Shown: positions 10,811-20,918, numbered from the stretch's first letter. The stretch is 64,000 nt of DNA from Paragorgia papillata (GCA_035771165.1 JAWNZC010000111.1:434001-498000); one strand, 5' to 3'. Program-made: numbers and translations. The notes: generated by a model not told the origin, from the letters alone.

Positions 10811-11539
10811 TTATTTCTTAATAAAAGATTTATAAAAATTACAACATTTTTGTTCGTTTTTTTTCTTTTTACAACATTTTTTAAATATAATTTTATTAAT
10901 AATTTTTCCGTATTTTAAATCCATGTTTTTTTTAAAAAATAAATCATTATTTATTTTATTTATACGTTTATTATTTTTATATTTTATATTTTTTATTTTC
11001 CATTTATTATTATTTTCAATTTTATTTCTACTTTTATTATACAAATATAATAAACACCAATATCTGCAAGTGTAATTATATTTTTTATTTTCCATTTATT
11101 ATTATTTTCAATTTTATTTCTACTTTTATTATACAAATATAATAAACACCAATATCCGCAAGTGTAAGTAACGATTGATTGTAAAGATTTTTTTTGAGAA
11201 TATATAAGATTAAAATATTTTTTTTTTTGCATATTCTTTCCAGTAATTTCTATTATAAAAATTTACAGATTTTGCAAAACTATCAAAAAAATACATTTCA
11301 TTATTATTATTTAACCATACAGCCACCCAATGTCGCCCATCTTCATGAGTTTCATCTGTATTCCATATCCAACAACAACAACCATTTTTTTTTTGTTTTT
11401 CTTTAATATTTTTTGGAAACTGATCAGCAGGAAATGTACCCAAGAAAATTATTTTTAAAAAACAATTTTGAATTGCTATTTCATTAATTTCATTTGTAAA
11501 AAGAAAACGATTTAAAAAACATAAATCTTCACAATTCAT
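10811..11539 (-). pseudogene. Adenain-like cysteine protease with duplicated Cys segment
   Basis: Matures virion proteins at Gly-Gly sites. The N-terminal open part (11539-11210) has GTFPADQFP, then the catalytic His in GRHWVAVW and the YFFDSFAKS segment. This is the usual C5/C48 adenain order. A frameshift in the T-run near 11220 moves the rest to another frame, where the catalytic-Cys region CGYWCLLYLY lies near 11130-11165. A 92-base direct duplication then repeats this region as CRYWCLLYLY near 11040-11075. Because 92 is not a multiple of three, the copies lie in different frames. The product is presumably inactive. Confidence 0.75.
10986..11169. repeat. 92-bp direct tandem duplication in protease gene
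   Basis: Two adjacent copies offset by 92 bases (about 10986-11077 and 11078-11169), nearly identical (one visible difference is CTG versus CCG in 'caatatctgcaagtg' and 'caatatccgcaagtg'). They span the protease Cys motif. Confidence 0.85.
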
Positions 11540-11735
11540 TATTTTCGACCTCGTAACTTTTCACGATAATGAAATGGTGATGGTGTTAATTTAATTTTTT
11601 TTATAGGAAAATTTGTTCTTCTTCTTCTTCTTTCTCCTTAAACAAATTTTCCAGACCGTCGTATTCAATTTCTTTTTTGGGTTTATTTATATATATTTTT
11701 TTTAATAAAGTATTTCGTATAAAAGTTGCCGGCAT
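11539..11735 (-). pseudogene. Small basic protein, frameshifted
   Basis: An ATG at 11735 (MPATFIRNT) opens a frame that shifts within the GAA/AGA run near 11625. The second frame encodes RRRRR and a basic tail and ends in TAA overlapping the protease ATG (TAATG). This tight coupling suggests a real small virion or core gene. No family is recognised. Confidence 0.4.
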
Positions 11736-11751
11736 ATTTTTTTTTTCTTTA

Positions 11752-12232
11752 TTATTTTAATGCAGCTGTATGCTGTTTACTTGATAAATTAAAAGACGAT
11801 TCTTTACTAGCATTATGTGATAAATCGTATATTAAATCTGTTTTATTAATGGTTTCATCACCCATTTTTATATTTTGTTCAGTCATTCCATTTTTTTTAA
11901 AAAAATGTTTTATTTTAATTTCGTTTACTGAAGGAATAGAACCAGCACCAGCACCACCATTATCATTATCATCTTTTTTTTCTTTTTTTTCGCTGTCACT
12001 TTTTCGTTTCAAATAATTTTTTTGTTTTAAAAACTGAACCATATTTTCCCCAACATATTGTTTATTCCCTGAATTTTTTACAAGATTCTCCAAATCTTTT
12101 TTTTTTTTCATTAAGTTCAAATTCGTCTTGATTTTTTATTCCTTGTAAAAATCTTTTTTCTTCACCAGCAGATTTTATATGTTCAAACATTTAATTTAAT
12201 TTAGCGGAATCAACCAATTGTAGTTTATTCAT
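11752..12232 (-). pseudogene. Hypothetical virion-block protein, frameshifted
   Basis: Pieces in order: an ATG at 12232 (MNKLQLVDSAKLN) that stops at once, an ATG at 12190 (MFEHIKSAGEEKRFLQ) in the next frame, and the open frame 12120-11752. The last two are joined across an A-run near 12108. The protein would be about 155 residues, acidic and basic, with a Gly/Ala linker (GGAGAGS) and a Ser/Asn-rich C-terminus. Similar proteins sit next to the capsid gene in Polinton-like elements, but I cannot name it. Confidence 0.4.
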
Positions 12233-12518
12233 TATTTTTAATTGAATTAATATATTTACAAGGTTTTTCCAGAATGATTCCCAAACAATGATCTTCACAT
12301 ATCATTAACTCAAGATCAAGTGAATTAATTTTATTAGACGCTATTTCTTTAAGAAGTTGAAAATATTCACGTGAACATTTTATCGCAATTTTTTTATTTA
12401 TAATATTTTTTGATAAAATCGAATTTTTTCTTTGTAAACTTTTATTGTATAGAATATGTTTTTTTTTCATATTTGCTTTTAGAAAATTAGTAATTTGTGG
12501 TAAAAAATTTTTTTTCAT
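12225..12518 (-). CDS. Hypothetical protein (97 aa)
   Basis: An intact frame, with a basic Lys/Asn-rich first half and a second half containing two Cys (MICEDHC). Its ATG follows the stop of the upstream acidic gene by 5 bases and its end overlaps the next gene, so it belongs to the minus-strand gene train. Function unknown. Confidence 0.45.
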   Translation of the reverse strand: MKKNFLPQITNFLKANMKKKHILYNKSLQRKNSILSKNIINKKIAIKCSREYFQLLKEIASNKINSLDLELMICEDHCLGIILEKPCKYINSIKNNE

Positions 12519-12523
12519 TTTTT

Positions 12524-12935
12524 TTAAATTTGATTATATAACATAATAGTTTTTAATATTTGTGATTCATCATCATCATTATCATCTTCTTCTTTGTCTT
12601 CACTACTCATACCGCTCAATTCTTCTTCTTCTTCTCTGTCACTTATTTCTTCTTGTTTTTCTTCATTTTTTTTTTTTTTTTATTTAACTTTTTTTCTTCT
12701 TTTTCAATTTTTTCTACTTCTTTTTCAGAATCAGAATAATCAGAATAATAATCAGAAATTTCGTCAGATTCCCCTTCTTCTTCTTCTTTTTTTTCAGATT
12801 CCGTTTTTCCATTTTTTTTAAACTAAATTTTGAAATAAGCGGATAAACGATGATATGTCCTTTATTTAAATATTGATTTGGATCAACAATTTTTATTTTT
12901 TTTATACGTTTTTTTTCCTTGTTTTCTTTACCCAT
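12524..12935 (-). pseudogene. Acidic-tailed protein, frameshifted
   Basis: A basic N-terminus (MGKENKEKKRIKKIK) leads into a short hydrophobic block. After a shift in the A-run near 12815 and another in the 15-T run near 12675, the frame encodes a strongly acidic tail rich in Glu, Asp and Ser (for example EEEEGESDEISDYYSDYSD). Acidic tails are common in chaperones and nucleosome-like factors. No specific family is recognised. Confidence 0.4.
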
Positions 12936-12990
12936 CCTTTCTCTTTCCTTTCCAGAGAATAAAAAGATTTATACGGGCTTTGTTGTAAGA

Positions 12991-14229
12991 TTAAATATTA
13001 TACAATAAACGAGCTGGGGTATTCATTCCGATTTTTATTTCGTTACGAAATTCACCAACAAACATCATCGTTCCAGCAATTGTATCTGCGCTGTATTCAA
13101 TATGAGCGTTAACTACCCCGCTGGGACGATTAGGTAATACTTTTAAATGAGTATCATGATTTGATGTTAAATCAAAACCCAAAATTGAATAACCGTTACA
13201 AAAATCATAACTGAATGGCATTTCTGAAAATCTTTTATTGAGTACTTTACGTTATAATTTATACGCTTCCACTTGATCTGTTATAGTTGTTACACTAACG
13301 TTATTTACTGAAATATTTACATTTGAATAATTTTCCCATCGAAAATTAAATGCGTTAGTTGCAAGTGTTCCATTAAAACTAGTTTCACGAAGCTGCATCA
13401 TAAATAAACGTACGGGACAACTTCCGTTAAATATATCGTTCACAATTAAACTTCTTCGAGCGGGGACAGTTTCTGTCACTGTACGTAATGTTGAAGTATA
13501 ATATTTAGCTTCTTTTTGATCCGTGACAAATGATGTATTTAAAGCGTCTGTTAATTGATCTTTGGGTTTAAAAAATGGAATATTCAATTTAAAATTTTCC
13601 AATCCGATTTTACCATGATTTATATTCAAATCAGCGTGATCACCTTGCATACACACCACTCGAACCGGCGCTCTTGATAATTTTATTTCAACTTTAAAAG
13701 CGCTTGGGAGATATTGTTCTCCTCCGTTTTTACTGAAACAAGGTAAATCGATATGATCGATTAGATGAGCGTCTCTATTAGTTAAAAGCTCCGTTCTAGC
13801 AAGCATACCCGTATTTAGTCCGCGTATAGTTTGCATCTGGCCCGCTGTATCAAGATAACAACAATTTATTTCTTTAGAATTTTTATATTGTGTTGGAGAT
13901 TCGCGTAATATAAAATTGACATATGAAGAATAATAACCAAAATTATCAGCGGGTGTGACTAAATTCTCATTTAATAATAATTCTTTTGTTTTCCACATTG
14001 TACGTAAAGGAATAGGTGGGGGGTTAAGATTTGCACCTGCACCTGCAATCGCTCCTGCATCAGTACAAATTGTAAGAATTGCTGAAAATTCAGCATGACT
14101 TGTTTTCATTAAACCAATACTATTTCCATTAAACATATCATTATACGGTTTTGGTTTAAAAAATTCTAAAGGTTTACTAAATAATGTGTCATGTTGATCA
14201 ACTTCTTGTTGTAAAGGATCTATTTCCAT
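12991..14229 (-). pseudogene. Major capsid protein (double jelly-roll)
   Basis: Forms the icosahedral shell. The 325-codon main part (14229-13252) has Polinton/adintovirus MCP features. These are a long beta-rich body, VPARRSLIVNDIFNGSCPVRLFM near its C-terminal jelly roll, and FNFRWENYSNVNISVNN. An in-frame TAA at 13252-13254 interrupts it. The same frame then continues through about 10 codons into MPFSYDFCNGYSILGFDLTS and ends at 12991. That tail is the usual MCP C-terminal motif, so the stop is a nonsense change inside one gene of about 413 codons. It lies in the minus-strand virion block between the acidic gene and an Arg-rich peptide gene. Confidence 0.85.
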
Positions 14230-14276
14230 TTTTTTAATATTTTTTTTAAATTTTTTTTTAAATTTTAAATTTTTTT

Positions 14277-14425
14277 TTAAACATTAATTTTTAATATTTT
14301 CCCCGTAGTTGATAATACTTGCGGAAGAAACATTCCAAGTGCCATACCCACCCCAAAACCACCTCCTTTTTGTACTCTCCTTCTTCTTCTTCTTCGTCTT
14401 CCATTTTTCTACTTTTTTTCCCCAT
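14277..14425 (-). pseudogene. Arg-rich core peptide (pX/Mu-like), start frameshifted
   Basis: A short frame ending at 14277 reads eight consecutive Arg, then VQKGGGFGVGMALGMFLPQ. This is the same basic block, GG site and hydrophobic Gly/Leu order as the peptide at 10157, here with the Arg block first. The ATG at 14425 is out of frame because of the A-run just after it. No standard ORF caller threshold would report it. It lies directly upstream of the capsid gene. Confidence 0.5.
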
Positions 14426-14531
14426 TTTTTTAAATTTTTTTTTTAATTTATTTTTTTACACATACAACAACAACAACATGTCATAACAAAGTGATTAAGT
14501 TTTTTTATTAAACATATATTTAAAGATTTTT

Positions 14532-14786
14532 TTAACGTGTTAAACGTAAAAGTACAGGATCGATCATTTTTCTTTTTTTTTTATTAATTCTTTTATCATG
14601 ATCTTCATCTATATTTTGAGGTAAACCCATTTTTCCATTCAATAAAATTTCTTCTTTAGTCGATCTACTTTTTGAAATTATAAAATGACCTTCTTCATAA
14701 TTTCCACCATATCTTGTTCCATTCATTAATTCAACATAGTCTTGTGAAGTTAATTTTCCATCTTTTTTTTTTTTTTTATCAACCAT
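14532..14786 (-). CDS. Hypothetical protein (84 aa)
   Basis: An intact small frame starting with a Lys-run (MVDKKKKKDG), then a mixed globular core (YVELMNGTRYGGNYEEGHFII) and a basic C-terminus. It is part of the minus-strand virion block; about 75 bases separate it from the upstream gene. No family is recognised. Confidence 0.45.
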   Translation of the reverse strand: MVDKKKKKDGKLTSQDYVELMNGTRYGGNYEEGHFIISKSRSTKEEILLNGKMGLPQNIDEDHDKRINKKKRKMIDPVLLRLTR

Positions 14787-14862
14787 TTTTTAATTTTTTT
14801 TTTAAAAAAAAAATTAGATGTTACTTTACTATTTCAAAAAACATTATGAACTTTTTTATTTT

Positions 14863-15366
14863 TCATTGCTCTTCATATAAGCTCAAATAAAGCGTGATTT
14901 CTTCATCGATCAATTTAAAAGATTTATCTTCATAGTCGATAAAAAACTGAATTGTTTCTTTTGCATTTTTTAAATTCGATAATAAAAAAAAAGGTAATTT
15001 TCGTTTATCATTATTATTCGTACCGTAAAAATTTTTTTCATTAATATACAATAAAAAACGTTTTGCGAATAAAAAAAATTGACTAGATTTATTAAGATCT
15101 GTTCGTGTTATATGAGAATCTTTTATATTCACAATTTTTAAATTTTTTTTTTTTTTTTCTTCTAAATTTCGTTTAAAATTTGAAAAATCAATTTTTCTTG
15201 AAAATAATAAACGAAAATTTCCTTTTATTCCTTTACATTCGATAAAATGTAAATTCCAGAATAAATTATCATTATTATATGAATCTAATTTTAAATCAAC
15301 TTTAGTAAGTTCATATTCTTCAATAGATAAAATAGTTTTTTTTTCTTTTAATTTTATTTTAAGCAT
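14863..15366 (-). CDS. Hypothetical protein (167 aa)
   Basis: An intact frame whose ATG overlaps the stop of the penton-like gene by 8 bases. It has a beta/alpha pattern with many aromatic residues (FFLFAKRFLLYINEKNFYG near the middle) and ends IDEEITLYLSLYEEQ. It is coupled to the penton-like gene, so a virion role is plausible. I do not recognise the fold. Confidence 0.45.
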   Translation of the reverse strand: MLKIKLKEKKTILSIEEYELTKVDLKLDSYNNDNLFWNLHFIECKGIKGNFRLLFSRKIDFSNFKRNLEEKKKKNLKIVNIKDSHITRTDLNKSSQFFLFAKRFLLYINEKNFYGTNNNDKRKLPFFLLSNLKNAKETIQFFIDYEDKSFKLIDEEITLYLSLYEEQ

Positions 15367-16294
15367 TATGAATTAATCCTTCGATACTAACAGTTCCTGA
15401 ATCAAATGGAATTTTTTTTCCTACGCTATCTTTTAATGTTATATGTAATGACTGAATTTTAATTTTTTTAAATTTTCTTTTAATTAATGGAGGAGAATAA
15501 ACAATTAATTCCCCATTTCCCTTTCCTTGTTCATTCCAACGAATCGGAATTGTAGTTAATAGTTCAGATGATGTATCTCCGATAAAACTTCTTTCTAATT
15601 CTTCACAATAAACAAATATTTTATCCAAAGCATCAGAAATATCGGGTAAATATTGAGCAGAAATTGTATAATTCGTACTATCAAGTTTCTCTTGATCCGT
15701 ATTTTGATTAAAACGATGTTTTTTTTTCGGAAAAACCCAGCATAAATGCTAATTTTGTAGAATAATTTAATTCAATATCGATAAAAAAATTTTTTTTGGA
15801 TTTTGTTTATTTATTGAAGGTTTGGATAAATGAGACCAATTAAGCTGTACACCGTCATCAGACTCAATTCGGTGTGTGTATTCCTGCCTTATCCAATATT
15901 CACTGTATACATTTACATTTATTTTTACTTTTCCGTTATTATCGCAGATAAAAAAAATATATTCGTTCACAGCGTTATTTATATAATTCAGTAATTTTTT
16001 TAAAGTATAAAATCCTTGTTCAATAATAATTTTATCCAACACCAATTGTAAAGAACAATCTTTATAAACATTATTAGGAAAAAACCATCTAAAATCACGG
16101 TAATTTATTTCTAATGTAAACCAACATTCATCGTCAGGAATATTTTTTGTTGTTGAAGGGTAAGTGACAGATGTAACTTCAAAAAATGCTTCCCGATTTA
16201 ATCCATCGATAGGTTGAAATAATTTCATTTCAAAATCGTTTGTGTAATTAGTTCTTCCTTCTTTTACAGTATTACTTAAAATTTGTAAATTCAT
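15359..16294 (-). pseudogene. Minor capsid / penton-type protein, frameshifted
   Basis: The N-terminal part (16294-15767) starts MNLQILSNTVKEGRTNYTNDF and contains a YTLKKLLNYINNAV segment. Both resemble the N-terminal region of the conserved Polinton minor capsid (penton) protein. The frame breaks between about 15790 and 15721, the latter beside an A8 run following LGF. It then reads on to 15359 through FVYCEELERSFIGDT, where family members have 'FVYCD..', and ends with a KIPFDSGTVSIEGLIH strand. The total length of about 310 codons fits. The start overlaps the integrase stop by 4 bases (ATGA). Confidence 0.65.
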
Positions 16295-17173
16295 ATTTTC
16301 TGTAATTCTTCCAAATAAAAAATACCAATTATTTTTTCGTCATTAAAATCTTTTAATTCGAATGTAATTGGATCGGTCGCAAATACTTTATTTATTTTAA
16401 ATTTTTCATCGGTCCACCCTTGTAAACTACTTTTTTCAAAAATATTGTCTTTTTTTCTCACAATTCGTACAGTAGTTCCTTCTTTCAAGACGTTCTTTGT
16501 AAAAGTAATAGGTGAAATCATTTTTCGCAACATTATATTTTTAAATTTTTTTATTTTTTTATTTTCACGATATACTTCATGCGGTGTAAATCCATTTAAA
16601 CTTGAATGTGGTGATTTATTGTATCTTTCAACAATAATTGGTAAGTAACTCTGATAATTAAATTCTCCTGTTAATTTCAAAACACGTCTCACCATTTTTT
16701 TTAAAGATTGAATTACTCTCTCAACATGTGATGCTTTAATTTCACGATTGTAAGTATGAAAAACAGTAAAACCATATTTTTGACTCAATTCTTTACGAAT
16801 TAATTGAAATTCTGTCCCTTCATCACATTGTATTTTCATAGGGGGGTCTTCTTTTTTTAAAATATTTTCAAATTTATTCGCTGTATTTTTAGCAGTTTGT
16901 TTTTTTAAAAGTTCAATCCATACATATCTTGAATAAACATCAATACAAACCAATCAATAACGATATTGTTTATTAAATCTTGACAAATCTTTATTTTCTG
17001 CTAAATCAATACACCATTGTTCCTTTTATTCATTAACATGAATACTTAATTGTTTATATATTTTTTTAATTTTTCTATGTTGTTTATATTTTTCTAAATC
17101 TTCTTTTTCTAATGTTTCTCCTTTTAGTAGTCTTGCAGCTTTTTTTATAAATTCTTCTGAAAAATTTCACCAT
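16291..17173 (-). pseudogene. Retroviral-type (rve/DDE) integrase, interrupted
   Basis: Joins element ends to host DNA. The open core (16953-16291) has the three acidic residues: D5 in CIDVYSRY, D44 in QCDEGTEF and E78 in HVERVIQ. An RYNKSPHSSLNGFTP motif and a C-terminal chromodomain-like/basic region follow, as in Polinton integrases. Upstream, the same frame contains TGA just before LVCID and TAA after HVNE near 17030. The probable ATG at 17173 is out of frame, so the N-terminal zinc-binding part is broken. This gene separates Polintons and adintoviruses from adenoviruses. Confidence 0.85.
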
Positions 17174-17194
17174 TTTTTTTTTCCTAAAAAAAAA

Positions 17195-17383
17195 TTAGAT
17201 TTTTTCAATTAATGATCTAATTACATCCACTTCACCAGTAATTAACGTATTAACAAAATCAAATTTATCATCATCTTTTAACCCTTCCTTTATAACCGTA
17301 TTATAACGACAAATACAATCTTCTAAATTTAATTTTCCACATCCATAATAATATGATAACTCAACTAAAGCTGCATCACTCAT
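17195..17383 (-). CDS. Hypothetical protein (62 aa)
   Basis: Small intact frame, acidic, with a CGKLNLEDCICRYN Cys cluster. Its ATG overlaps the end of the upstream gene by 8 bases, implying co-expression. Unknown function. Confidence 0.45.
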   Translation of the reverse strand: MSDAALVELSYYYGCGKLNLEDCICRYNTVIKEGLKDDDKFDFVNTLITGEVDVIRSLIEKI

Positions 17384-18110
17384 ATTTATTTTTTTTTTTT
17401 TTAAATTCGTCGAAATCTTTGGGTTTTTTTCCTAATGTCTCCACTAATGTATCCAACTCACATTCAGCTAATTCTTCATCCTCTATCACTATCTTCTTCT
17501 TCTTCTTTTCACCACCATAATTTTTATTCTTTCTTCTTTTACAACCACCAGCTGCTGTACCCCTTACGAGGTGATAAAATTTTCCCAATTGCTTGGCTAT
17601 ATCACCCAAATTGTCCGTTTTCTTAAAGGAAAAATTTCCCCACTGATCCTCCCATTTTTCTTCTTCCAGTGTGTTGAACTGATTGAAAGTTTCATCTTCA
17701 TTTTCATCTTCAGCTTCATCAACGAACGTCAAATCAACTTCAGGAAGAACCACTAATTTCTTTTGAATAACAAGTTCTCCTGTGCCAAAATCATTATTTC
17801 GCAACACGAGACGCATAGGATCTTTCTTGTAATTAACATATTCAGAAACAACTACGAATACTTGTGCTGACCAATCGTTTGCTTTGACATTCATGTTGTT
17901 AAGAACATTCGTCAATTCAGGAATTAAATCCATATCCAATTCCAGTTCACTGTTGACCAGATACTTTTGACATTGTTTACTTGTCGGATATACCTTAGCC
18001 AGTATTGCTTTATCATTTTTTTTCTTTAACGCAACTATTTTTTGAGATAAATCATTATATTTTACTAACACACAATTATGTTGAGTATGTTCTTTCAGAT
18101 AGAGTTCCAT
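17376..18110 (-). CDS. Hypothetical protein (244 aa) with acidic and basic domains
   Basis: An intact frame. Residues 1-130 look globular. Residues about 128-165 are acidic (VDEAEDENEDE), followed by a KRRKNKNYGGEKKKKK segment that resembles a bipartite nuclear localisation signal, then an acidic-basic tail. It opens the minus-strand virion/integrase block and has a TATA-like box upstream. It could be a regulatory or terminal-protein-like factor, but no motif proves this. Confidence 0.5.
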   Translation of the reverse strand: MELYLKEHTQHNCVLVKYNDLSQKIVALKKKNDKAILAKVYPTSKQCQKYLVNSELELDMDLIPELTNVLNNMNVKANDWSAQVFVVVSEYVNYKKDPMRLVLRNNDFGTGELVIQKKLVVLPEVDLTFVDEAEDENEDETFNQFNTLEEEKWEDQWGNFSFKKTDNLGDIAKQLGKFYHLVRGTAAGGCKRRKNKNYGGEKKKKKIVIEDEELAECELDTLVETLGKKPKDFDEFKKKKNKYE

Positions 18111-18126
18111 CTCGCTTTGAAAAAAA

Positions 18127-18177
18127 AGAAGACGGATGAATGAATGAATGAATAATATTACTACGATTAGTTATATA
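18127..18177 (-). promoter_or_regulatory. Upstream region with (GAAT)n and TATA box
   Basis: A minus-strand GTATATAAC lies at 18169-18177, about 60 bases before the ATG at 18110. A GATGAATGAATGAATGAAT run follows it. A similar GATGAATGAATGAATG run sits at the start of the left paralog gene near 1569-1584. Confidence 0.35.
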
Positions 18178-18412
18178 CTTTTTTTTTTGAAAAAAAATTA
18201 TTTTAACCCATATAAGGTTAAAGATTCGTTATAGAAATTTACACACTCAATAAAATATTTTTCTGAAAAATTATTATTTTTACATAAAAAATTTATACAT
18301 TCATTAAAAAAACGTTGACAAATGGGAAATTGCATAAAAATATAATAAAAAAAAATTCTCATTTTTTTTTTTTTTCACAAAAATTAAAAAAACAACTTTT
18401 TTTTTTACAAAA
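18178..18412. other. AT-rich spacer
   Basis: No gene is visible. It holds long T and A runs and one CCATATAAGG (near 18210) that might be a promoter element for a transcript in either direction. Confidence 0.4.
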
Positions 18413-19495
18413 ATTTAGAAATATATGAAATATTTACAGGTTGATAACGATATATATTTGCTACATATCTAATTCTAATATCCGTTAATTCGTTATTATT
18501 TATTTCTACAAAACAATTTTTTTTTCTGCTGGTAAAAATAATTCTTTGATTGTCTTCTTGAATATTACAAGGAATTGTTGTTATTTATTTTAATATATCC
18601 ATTTTTGTATAATGTAGTTTCTGTGTTAAAGAACACAAAGGAGATACCGGATATTTTACTTTTTTTTTACAATTTTTAAATCTACATTCTGTATTTACTC
18701 TATATACAAAATTAGGATCAACAGAAAAATCGAAATTCAAATTACCTTCCAAGACGTCATTAATAAATTTATCAAATAAAACCATATTATAAGCATGATT
18801 AATCCCCCGAACTAATATTCCGTTTGGATTATGCGAATTACAAAACATTGTAAAAATTACAGCTAAATTATAAGCTAAAGTAGTATTAATCCAAAAAGTA
18901 TCATAAACATCATGATACATTAGTATATCGTGTATATCTCTTTCCCAACAATGGTAAAAAAGATACGGTGAAATAGAATATAAAAAAAACATATTTTTAA
19001 ACATATTTCACCGAATGTTTCATTTATATAAAAAAAAAGTGAATATATTTCACCCGCTACAGGTGAAATTTTATCATTTACAGGAAATACAGAACAACAA
19101 CAATCAAAATCAAAATTACATCGTAACATAATTTGATCCGTTTTCTCAGAATAAACTATACCGTAACAGTTTTCTTTATCGTTTATATACGGTAATAGAA
19201 AATCCGTAGATCCTGAACATATCGTTACATAGGGTGAAATCAATTCTCCTTCTTCATCAACAATTCCATTATATAAAAATAATTCCGGTATCCAATCATC
19301 TTCTTCTTCTTCTTGTTTGTTTTTCCTTTCAATAGCATAAATAAATCTCCCCCTATAATGATGTAGTAATCCCAACATCCAGTACAAAAGACCAATTGAA
19401 CCATGATTAAAAGTTTGTAGATAATAAACATTTATCAAAATACTTTTTAACATTAAAGTATTTCTTATTTGTGCTCGATCTGTTTCATTCATCAT
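18413..19495 (-). pseudogene. Accessory protein, right paralog (unknown function)
   Basis: Paralog of the gene at 333-1619, same strand. The first open part (19495 to about 18990) has GLLYWMLGLLHHY, an EEEEDD run, PYVTICSGSTDFLLP and a CNFDFDCCC cluster. A one-base shift near 18990 leads to the second part (to 18585) with YNLAVIFTMFCNSHNPNGIL and CRFKNCKKK. After a TAA the same frame remains coding-like for 56 codons to 18413. CTATATAAA lies about 45 bases upstream. Met at 19492 (MNETDRAQ) or 19495 is the start. Function unknown; conserved Cys pairs suggest metal binding. Confidence 0.5.
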
Positions 19496-19535
19496 TTTTT
19501 TTTTTTTTGATATAAAAAAAAAAACAACACAAACA

Positions 19536-19544
19536 TTTATATAG
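19536..19544 (-). promoter_or_regulatory. TATA box of right accessory paralog
   Basis: CTATATAAA on the minus strand, 41-49 bases before the ATG at 19495. Confidence 0.45.
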
Positions 19545-19595
19545 AATTTTTTTTTTTTAAAAAATAAAAAAATCCGTATTTGGAAAAAATATTAT

Positions 19596-19603
19596 TATAT
19601 AAG
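19596..19603 (+). promoter_or_regulatory. TATA box of gene at 19642
   Basis: TATATAAG followed by GATG, 39 bases before the ATG at 19642. It lies back to back with the minus-strand TATA box at 19536, so 19496-19641 is a divergent promoter. Confidence 0.5.
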
Positions 19604-19641
19604 GATGTGTTTTAAACCAAAAAATTTCACAAAAAAACAAA

Positions 19642-19646
19642 ATGGC

Positions 19647-19687
<41 letters not shown>

Positions 19688-20291
19688 AAGAAGTAAGATT
19701 CGATGGTGACGGTAAAAATGAAAATATATTGATAAGAGAAGTCACTGATAGAGCATGGAGAGGATTTCTACAAAAAAATAATTCCACAACCACAACGCTA
19801 GTTAATGCAAAAGTGGGATTTGTCAACGGGTTAATGAAACTCATACGCTCTTGGCCAAAAGTAGCAGGGGAATTCAGTTTCTCTATCGATCATGCAGGGT
19901 TTTTTCCCGAAAATGAAGATGCAGAATCCAAAACAAATCGTACGAAAAAATACGATACCGCCTTACTGACTGACAAGAAAAGAAAAGTTGAAGAAAATAA
20001 TTTTAAAAGCATATTAATGTGGTGTGATGTATGGAATTCATCACTTACATTAGATAGTTTCCTATCTAATGTTTATCATCTTTACCCTGAAGTACGTAGT
20101 GAATTCGTTCGTTTTTACGTTGACATCACTAATGTAAAAAGTAAAAAAAAAAAAATGTAAAAAAAGAATTTACTCTTATATAATTTTTTTTTTAAAAAAA
20201 AAAGGTTGAAAAGAAAAAACAAGAAAAAAACGGTGTTAATCTTAATATTATAGTATGGGGCGGTAGTGCAAAAGATCTTGTAGATTTTTAA
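19642..20291 (+). CDS. Hypothetical protein with poly-Thr start
   Basis: The ATG at 19642 sits in AAAATGG, followed by an (ACA)n microsatellite that encodes 13 Thr. The remaining body (to 20160) looks globular, with WRGFLQKN, LIRSWPKVAGEF and FVRFYVDITN, and ends in a Lys run. After the stop, 20205-20291 is a further coding-like stretch (NIIVWGGSAKDLVDF then stop), preceded by a T-rich tract and AAAG. It could be a last exon or a frameshifted tail. No family recognised. The TATA box lies 39 bases upstream. Confidence 0.5.
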
Positions 20292-20579
20292 AAAAAATAA
20301 TTTTTAATATAATTTTTTTTTTTAAGGTTTTTCCATTTCCATTTCCTTACAATTTTATTATTGATGAAAAATGTAAAAGTTACACTGTGTCACATTACCC
20401 AATAAAAAAAAATGTATAGTATATATATATATTAATGTAAAAAAAAAATCATCAACAATTTTCGTGAACTTCCATCATGGTAATATGGTATCATTCGAGA
20501 TAATCATATTTATTTTTTTTTACTGCTGATATAAGTCGCGTATCAATAAATGGTTATTTTGCGTATGTAAAAAAAAAAA
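20292..20579. other. AT-rich spacer
   Basis: No gene seen. Contains a (TA)n stretch near 20413-20435 and A/T runs between convergent genes. Confidence 0.5.
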
Positions 20580-20918
20580 TTAGTAAAAATCTTTTGCCCA
20601 ATCTTCTCTTCTTGTTGTCGTTCCAACACATTTACTAAAATCACATCTTTTTTTTCTTTTGTTATGACGAAATCTATAACGTTTAGCCAATGTCCAATAA
20701 TATCTTGATATCGCAGGTCCATCTTGAAAAATTCCTTTTATTTCGAAATAAACAACATCTTCATGGTTATGAAAATATTCTTTTTTCACATGAGTAACTT
20801 TACACACTCCCGAACTCCCGAACAATATATCTGATACTTCATTAAATGCAATAAATTTTCTTTCTTTTTCATATAAATCTCTCCTTCTATATTGAGTCAT
20901 AGTTGTTTCTTCTTCCAT
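20580..20918 (-). CDS. Hypothetical protein, tandem paralog 1
   Basis: 112 residues from Met at 20918 (MEEETTMTQYRRR). It aligns along its whole length with the adjacent gene at 20990-21324: FIAFNEV versus FIEFNEI, VTHVKKE versus VTCVKKK, NHEDVVYFEI versus NNEDMFFFEL, and DFSKCVGTTTRREDW versus DFSLDVGKYTNTKDW. It ends with a basic then aromatic tail. Function unknown; not an obvious enzyme. Confidence 0.5.
   Translation of the reverse strand: MEEETTMTQYRRRDLYEKERKFIAFNEVSDILFGSSGVCKVTHVKKEYFHNHEDVVYFEIKGIFQDGPAISRYYWTLAKRYRFRHNKRKKRCDFSKCVGTTTRREDWAKDFY

Noticed and set aside
11194..12016. Plus-strand Phe/Ser-rich frames
   Set aside because: They are antisense to the protease and virion-block genes and arise from poly-A/T composition.
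19557..19844. Minus-strand frame with a poly-Val run
   Set aside because: Reverse reading of the (ACA)n microsatellite in the poly-Thr gene.
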